Below, piece after piece: positions 17,132 to 20,575 of a stretch of DNA of 20,575 nucleotides (within the stretch, counting starts at the first letter, position 1; the number at the start of each line of letters is the position of its first letter). The position numbers and the translations under genes were made by a program. The stretch comes from an uncultured Eubacteriales bacterium (GTDB lineage Bacteria > Bacillota > Clostridia > Christensenellales > Christensenellaceae), in contig CAJJPW010000013.1 in assembly GCA_905193725.1 (NCBI GenBank), positions 1 through 20,575 of the forward strand, read 5' to 3'. The notes under the pieces were generated by a model that saw only the letters and a program-made list of their open reading frames with translations, did not search any database and had not been told where the DNA came from.

Positions 17132-18218
17132 ATTTTACTCCATAGTCGATAAATGAGATGTCGATAACCGCCTCATACTTCATAGTGCTCAGCAGATTAT
17201 CATGGTACTTCTGGTAAGTCTCTTCCCCTAGTTGATACAGCAGTTCATGGGCGCCTATCATATCCGCATCCCATTGCTGTGCTCTGCCAAATGCTGCATT
17301 GATCTGAGAGAGAATTTGCTCCCTTGTCCGATTGGCTAACTCCTCTCTCGTCTGTTGAGTGAGCATGTCCTCAAAATTCGTCTGATTGGATATGGCGGCA
17401 GAAATACGGGTGCTCGTGGTCATCACAGGTGTTCCTCCCCGCACTTCCATACTGGAATTTGTCTGACAGTCCACCATCTCCAGCGAGACAATGGAGCCAT
17501 CCGCCATCTGGATTTCCAAGTTGCCGTTGCGGATGTGATTGCCGGCCCACAGTGCACCTGTAGCCTCCTGTCTAGTGAGGATTCCCTTGAGCCGGTAGTT
17601 CTCCAATACCGCCATGGATTTTACCCATACTTCATCATTTTCATCCATACAGATATAGGGGATCAAAGCTGTCTGGGATTTACCAGCAGTGCTCTGTACC
17701 ACCTCTTGCAGGGTAATGGGCAGATAATACATTTCATTGTCCACCCGTTTGAACATCCGGTTAAGCGCCCTTGCAGGAACTCCTGTCATAGCGTTCTCTC
17801 TGCTCAAAAGCTCGCTGGCCTTTCCCTGGCAAATGGCCACATACTGCCCTGCTCCTTTTCCCTCCATGCTGTAGCTACCTTCAAACACTTGTGCGGCTCC
17901 CCTCTGGGCCAGTTCTTCTCCTACCACCATCACCGCCTCGTGTTGAAGATATGCCTGTCCTCCGATTTGTAGGGAGATATCCTCTGCTGCCTGAACGTTG
18001 GTCTTTGCAATAGAAGATACGTTTATAAAGTCGTCTTCCTCCTCCCCACTTTTGACGATCTGGGCGGTAATTTCCATGTCATCTTCTACATCATTCTCTG
18101 AGATGTCGTATCCCGTCCCTATGACGATAATTAGGTTTTCTAGGCTCTGGTAACGAGAACAACCGCACAAAAACAGCACACTTATGACCAAAAGCGCGAC
18201 TTTTTTTATACTCTTCAT
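17106..18218 (-). CDS. Spore germination lipoprotein, Ger(x)C family (first copy in the operon)
   Basis: A 370-residue C-subunit. The signal peptide MKSIKKVALLVISVLFLCGC ends in a lipobox with Cys20. Ger(x)C segments follow: LENLIIVIGTGYDISE, then GGQAYLQHEAVMVVGEELAQRG, GQYVAICQGKASELL and a C-terminal helical region TREELANRTREQILSQINAAF. The ATG at 18218 is chosen because it forms an ATGA overlap with the gerAA stop and has GGAGA upstream. The open frame extends 41 codons further, but that part lies inside gerAA. Two C-type genes side by side are unusual, as most receptor operons have one. Confidence 0.92.
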   Translation of the reverse strand: MKSIKKVALLVISVLFLCGCSRYQSLENLIIVIGTGYDISENDVEDDMEITAQIVKSGEEEDDFINVSSIAKTNVQAAEDISLQIGGQAYLQHEAVMVVGEELAQRGAAQVFEGSYSMEGKGAGQYVAICQGKASELLSRENAMTGVPARALNRMFKRVDNEMYYLPITLQEVVQSTAGKSQTALIPYICMDENDEVWVKSMAVLENYRLKGILTRQEATGALWAGNHIRNGNLEIQMADGSIVSLEMVDCQTNSSMEVRGGTPVMTTSTRISAAISNQTNFEDMLTQQTREELANRTREQILSQINAAFGRAQQWDADMIGAHELLYQLGEETYQKYHDNLLSTMKYEAVIDISFIDYGVKYGNLEETE

Positions 18219-19714
18219 GATTTCTTTCTCCGCTTTACCAGTTTTTCCGTGCTCATGCGCACTACAGCGTCGTCCAATCCCCGTTTGGAAATGGGTGAAA
18301 GCGGCATGAGATAGGGGATCCCAAAGGACTCGATAGAGCATAGATGAATGAGAATCACCAACATCCCCACCAATAGGCCGAAGATGCCAAAAATCGCCCC
18401 CAAAAACAGCAATACAATGCGCAAGATGGAAACCGAATCCACTGTGGAATTTACTACCGCTGAGGTGATAAACGTGAGGGCGGCAATTACCACTACAGGG
18501 GAGCCAATAATGCCCGCTGTCACCGCCGCCTCTCCAATGATTAGCACTCCTACAATGCCCACAGTAGATCCCACTGGCGTGGGCAGCCGTAGCAGCGCTT
18601 CTCGCAATAGGTCATATAATATGAGCATGAGAAACATTTCCAGAGCACTGGGGAGAGGTACCCCTTCACTGGCCCTTACTAATGTGAGCAGCAGCTTGCT
18701 AGGGATCATCTCCTGATGAAAGGTTGTAAGCGCCACGTAAAAACCTGGCAGCAATAGCGTAGTCAAATAGGCAATCACTCGCAGTACCCGCAGCACATTG
18801 GAGTAATAGGGGCGGGCATAGTAATCCTCTGGCGCCTGAAAGTTCTCTACAAAGAGCATGGGTACACTGAGCACAAAGGGCGTTCCATCCACGATAATCG
18901 CTACCCTACCTTTGAGTATTTTAGCCGCCACAACATCCGGCTTTTCGTTGTTTCCAATGGTGGCAAATAAAGATCTCTTGTTATCTTCAATGAGCTGCTC
19001 AATATGTCCAGATTCCAAAATATAGTCTGCATCCACCTCTTGTAGCCGCTGCTTTACCCTCTTTACCAGGTCCTCGTCCGCAATGCCCTTCATATAGGCC
19101 ACTGCCACGTCCGTCCGTGTAATGGTCCCCACCTGCATCACTTCCATGGTCAAATCCGTGCTTTTAATCTTCCGTCTCAGCAAAGCGGTATTGAACAACA
19201 GCGTCTCGGTAAATCCCTCCCCTGGTCCACGAACTGTCTGTTGGGTTTTGGGCTCCGGCACGCCACGTGACTGCCATTTTCTAGTCTGTATAATCAGCGC
19301 CTCTTTGGAACCGTCTGCCAGCAGCAAGGTATCACCACATAGGCATTTTTGTACTAGAGTACCTATGCACTTTTCCCCTTTGATATCGCCAGCGCTGAGC
19401 AGATATTCCTTAAAGTCCTCGATGTCTACGATTTTATCTTGATTTTTGTCGATGCGAAATTTGATCTCAATACATGGCTTTATGATGTTGTCGTGAATAT
19501 GGTCTTTATTCGTCAGCCCGTCGATATAGATAATAGCCATGCGTATACCATTAATCGAGGTAATCCTTCTCATAACAATATCAAAGCTGCTGCCAAAACA
19601 TTTAGAAAGCTCTTTTAAATTGTAATCCAGTGAGCTTTTCAGATAGCTATTCATCTCTTTGTTTTCCCGCTCGGATGCTGGTTTTTGATCTCTCTTTTTA
19701 AAAAACACCGCCAT
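18215..19714 (-). CDS. Spore germination receptor A-subunit (GerAA family)
   Basis: A 499-residue GerA-family protein, the normal length. A hydrophilic N-terminal domain (about 1-290) contains the family segments SSFDIVMRRI, VAYMKGIADEDLVKRVK, DADYILESGHIEQLIED and FATIGNNEKPDVVAAKILKG. It is followed by RVAIIVDGTPFVLSVP. The C-terminal half has about five membrane segments, including VLRVIAYLTTLLLPGFYVAL, and ends SFGIPYLMPLSPISKRG with a basic tail. The protein sits in the spore inner membrane as part of the receptor. It is the first gene of the operon, with AAGGAAGG directly upstream of the ATG. Its stop overlaps the next gene's start (ATGA). Confidence 0.96.
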   Translation of the reverse strand: MAVFFKKRDQKPASERENKEMNSYLKSSLDYNLKELSKCFGSSFDIVMRRITSINGIRMAIIYIDGLTNKDHIHDNIIKPCIEIKFRIDKNQDKIVDIEDFKEYLLSAGDIKGEKCIGTLVQKCLCGDTLLLADGSKEALIIQTRKWQSRGVPEPKTQQTVRGPGEGFTETLLFNTALLRRKIKSTDLTMEVMQVGTITRTDVAVAYMKGIADEDLVKRVKQRLQEVDADYILESGHIEQLIEDNKRSLFATIGNNEKPDVVAAKILKGRVAIIVDGTPFVLSVPMLFVENFQAPEDYYARPYYSNVLRVLRVIAYLTTLLLPGFYVALTTFHQEMIPSKLLLTLVRASEGVPLPSALEMFLMLILYDLLREALLRLPTPVGSTVGIVGVLIIGEAAVTAGIIGSPVVVIAALTFITSAVVNSTVDSVSILRIVLLFLGAIFGIFGLLVGMLVILIHLCSIESFGIPYLMPLSPISKRGLDDAVVRMSTEKLVKRRKKS

Positions 19715-19768
19715 TGCCTTCCTTCGTCATCATTTCATCGCCAACTTCTGGTATGGCTTCATATGGAT

Positions 19769-19813
19769 ACTATACTTTCTTCTTATTTTTGCTTGAATGA
19801 TCACATTTATTCA
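19769..19813 (-). promoter_or_regulatory. Candidate promoter region of the germination operon
   Basis: On the minus strand TGAATA (19813-19808) fits a sigma-G-type -35. After 16 bases comes CAAAAATA (19791-19784), only a fair match to a sigma-G -10. An alternative sigma-A-like pair overlaps it: TTCAAG (19797-19792), 17 bases, TATAGT (19774-19769). Forespore expression is expected for germinant receptors, but the sequence does not decide between them. Confidence 0.35.
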
Positions 19814-19876
19814 GTGAATTTGGCAAAACGATTGACAGGCATTTGCGAATTTGAAAATCATTCCCTTTGGAGCCAA

Positions 19877-19907
19877 TGCATAAGTAGTTCGTGGGTGGAG
19901 AAAATAA
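19877..19907 (+). promoter_or_regulatory. Candidate forespore-type promoter of the DUF1540 gene
   Basis: TGCATA (19877-19882) matches a sigma-F/G -35. After 14 bases comes GGAGAAAATAA (19897-19907), a near match to the sigma-F -10. The start point would fall near 19914, just before the ribosome site. It is a pattern match by eye only. Confidence 0.35.
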
Positions 19908-19934
19908 TTTCGAGCGATGGGGAGGTGGATTTCA

Positions 19935-20102
19935 ATGACAAGAGATTATCACATCTGTTGTAGCATCGAATCCTGCAAGCACAATTCAGAGGGATGTTAT
20001 TGTAAGCTAGACCAAATCAATATCTGTCCCTGTTCTCCTTGCAACTGCTATGATGTCACCACATCTAGTGAAAGCCAATGCAAGAGCTTTGAAGCCAAGT
20101 GA
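19935..20102 (+). CDS. Cysteine-rich DUF1540 protein
   Basis: A 55-residue protein with ten cysteines. The order I-C-C-S-I-E-S-C-K, then C-Y-C, then the final Q-C-K-S-F-E fits the DUF1540 domain found in many Clostridia and Bacilli. It also has a dense central cluster CPCSPCNC (31-38). The spacing suggests metal binding, but the function of the family is not established. The ATG at 19935 has the strong site GGGGAGGTGG six bases upstream; an in-frame ATG at 19917 would lie before that site. It is monocistronic, diverges from the germination operon and ends at a strong terminator. A spore-related role is inferred only from the possible forespore promoter. Confidence 0.85.
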   Translation: MTRDYHICCSIESCKHNSEGCYCKLDQINICPCSPCNCYDVTTSSESQCKSFEAK

Positions 20103-20110
20103 GGAGAACT

Positions 20111-20144
20111 AAAAACAGGTTTGTTCGCAAACCTGTTTTTCTTT
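20111..20144 (+). terminator. Rho-independent terminator of the DUF1540 gene
   Basis: AAAAACAGGTTTG (20111-20123) and CAAACCTGTTTTT (20128-20140) form a perfect 13-bp stem closed by a TTCG tetraloop. TCTTTT follows. It lies eight bases after the stop codon. Confidence 0.95.
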
Positions 20145-20189
20145 TCATGTTCTTATTATTTTTGCCATAAAAATTTTTCATATTCTTCC

Positions 20190-20218
20190 TTGTCTCTCTT
20201 TTGGGAAACCTCTATAAT
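20190..20218 (+). promoter_or_regulatory. Sigma-A promoter of the alpha/beta hydrolase gene
   Basis: -35 TTGTCT (20190-20195), a 17-base spacer and a perfect -10 TATAAT (20213-20218). The leader is about 55 bases and contains a small hairpin, AGCGAG-GCA-CTCGCT, at about 20246-20260, followed by a T-rich stretch before the ribosome site. Confidence 0.7.
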
Positions 20219-20279
20219 AATACTGACCTACATTTTTTGGTCTTGAGCGAGGCACTCGCTTTTGCTTTTGGGAGGAATT

Positions 20280-20575
20280 ATGAGCAGACGCAAAAAAAAT
20301 GCATTACCTTTAATACTGATCATTCTCGTCTTTATTGCCGCGTGCGTGCTATTTTCCGATCCACTCATCGCCCAAATAAACGGGCTCTTTGGGCAGGATA
20401 CGGCGGCTACTATGTCAACGACTACCATCACGCCGTCAACGTCGGCAACGCAATCCAATCCAACGGCGAAAGTCACCGACATCGAAGACGGATGGCTATT
20501 CGACGGTCCCGGCACAACAACGGCGATGGTGTTCTACCCCGGCGCGAGAGTCGAAGCAAGCACCTACGCGCCACT
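20280..20575 (+). CDS. Alpha/beta hydrolase-like membrane-anchored protein, 3'-truncated by the window edge
   Basis: The frame opens with ATG at 20280, four bases after GGGAGG, and runs off the window with no stop after 98 codons. The N-terminus is basic (MSRRKKN), followed by a hydrophobic segment (about 8-25, LPLILIILVFIAACVLF), which may be an uncleaved anchor or a signal peptide. A Thr/Ser-rich linker follows (about 45-65). The last visible part, GTTTAMVFYPGARVEASTYAPL, matches the start of the alpha/beta hydrolase family that reads GLIFYPGGKVE..AYAPL. The catalytic Ser and His lie beyond the window. Substrate unknown. The linker and the start of the domain look richer in G and C than the preceding intergenic sequence. 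Confidence 0.75.
   Translation, partial: MSRRKKNALPLILIILVFIAACVLFSDPLIAQINGLFGQDTAATMSTTTITPSTSATQSNPTAKVTDIEDGWLFDGPGTTTAMVFYPGARVEASTYAP

Noticed and set aside
18219..18341. Longer N-terminus for the first GerAC protein
   Set aside because: The extra 41 codons lie inside gerAA; the ATG at 18218 starts a classic lipoprotein signal and overlaps the gerAA stop.

Overview
The window is a chromosomal segment of an endospore-forming Firmicute, most likely a member of the Clostridia. The evidence is a complete gerA-type spore-germinant receptor operon, strong Gram-positive ribosome binding sites, TTG and GTG starts, and Gram-positive-style housekeeping genes. No rRNA, tRNA, CRISPR array, intact mobile element or phage gene was seen.

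Layout, left to right. The 3' part of murF (cell wall) enters on the + strand. On the minus strand follow a decayed pair, a remnant of a small helix-turn-helix regulator and a frameshifted dinD, then a zinc-dependent medium-chain dehydrogenase. Next is a two-gene ABC exporter module: a MacB-like ATPase and a very large FtsX-type permease with an extracellular coiled coil. A LacI-family regulator diverges from it on the + strand and ends at a bidirectional terminator. Then come, all on the minus strand, an Mrp/NBP35 Fe-S carrier ATPase, trpS, an unexplained noncoding stretch of about 400 bases with several possible RNA stems, thrC, a small P-loop protein and a radical SAM protein of the YhcC type.

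The right third is a five-gene minus-strand germination operon in the order gerAA, gerAC, a second gerAC, gerAB and a 61-residue two-helix membrane protein that resembles receptor D-subunits. The genes overlap or nearly touch, so they are probably co-translated. Diverging from it is a cysteine-rich DUF1540 protein, and the shared intergenic region has possible forespore-type promoters in both directions. The window ends inside an alpha/beta hydrolase gene on the + strand.

Most of the window is ordinary core genome. The points most worth a second look are the duplicated GerAC gene with its putative D-subunit, the thrC-trpS noncoding region, the decayed regulator/dinD pair, and the 21-bp heptad repeats in the exporter permease. 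I found no convincing new multi-gene system.
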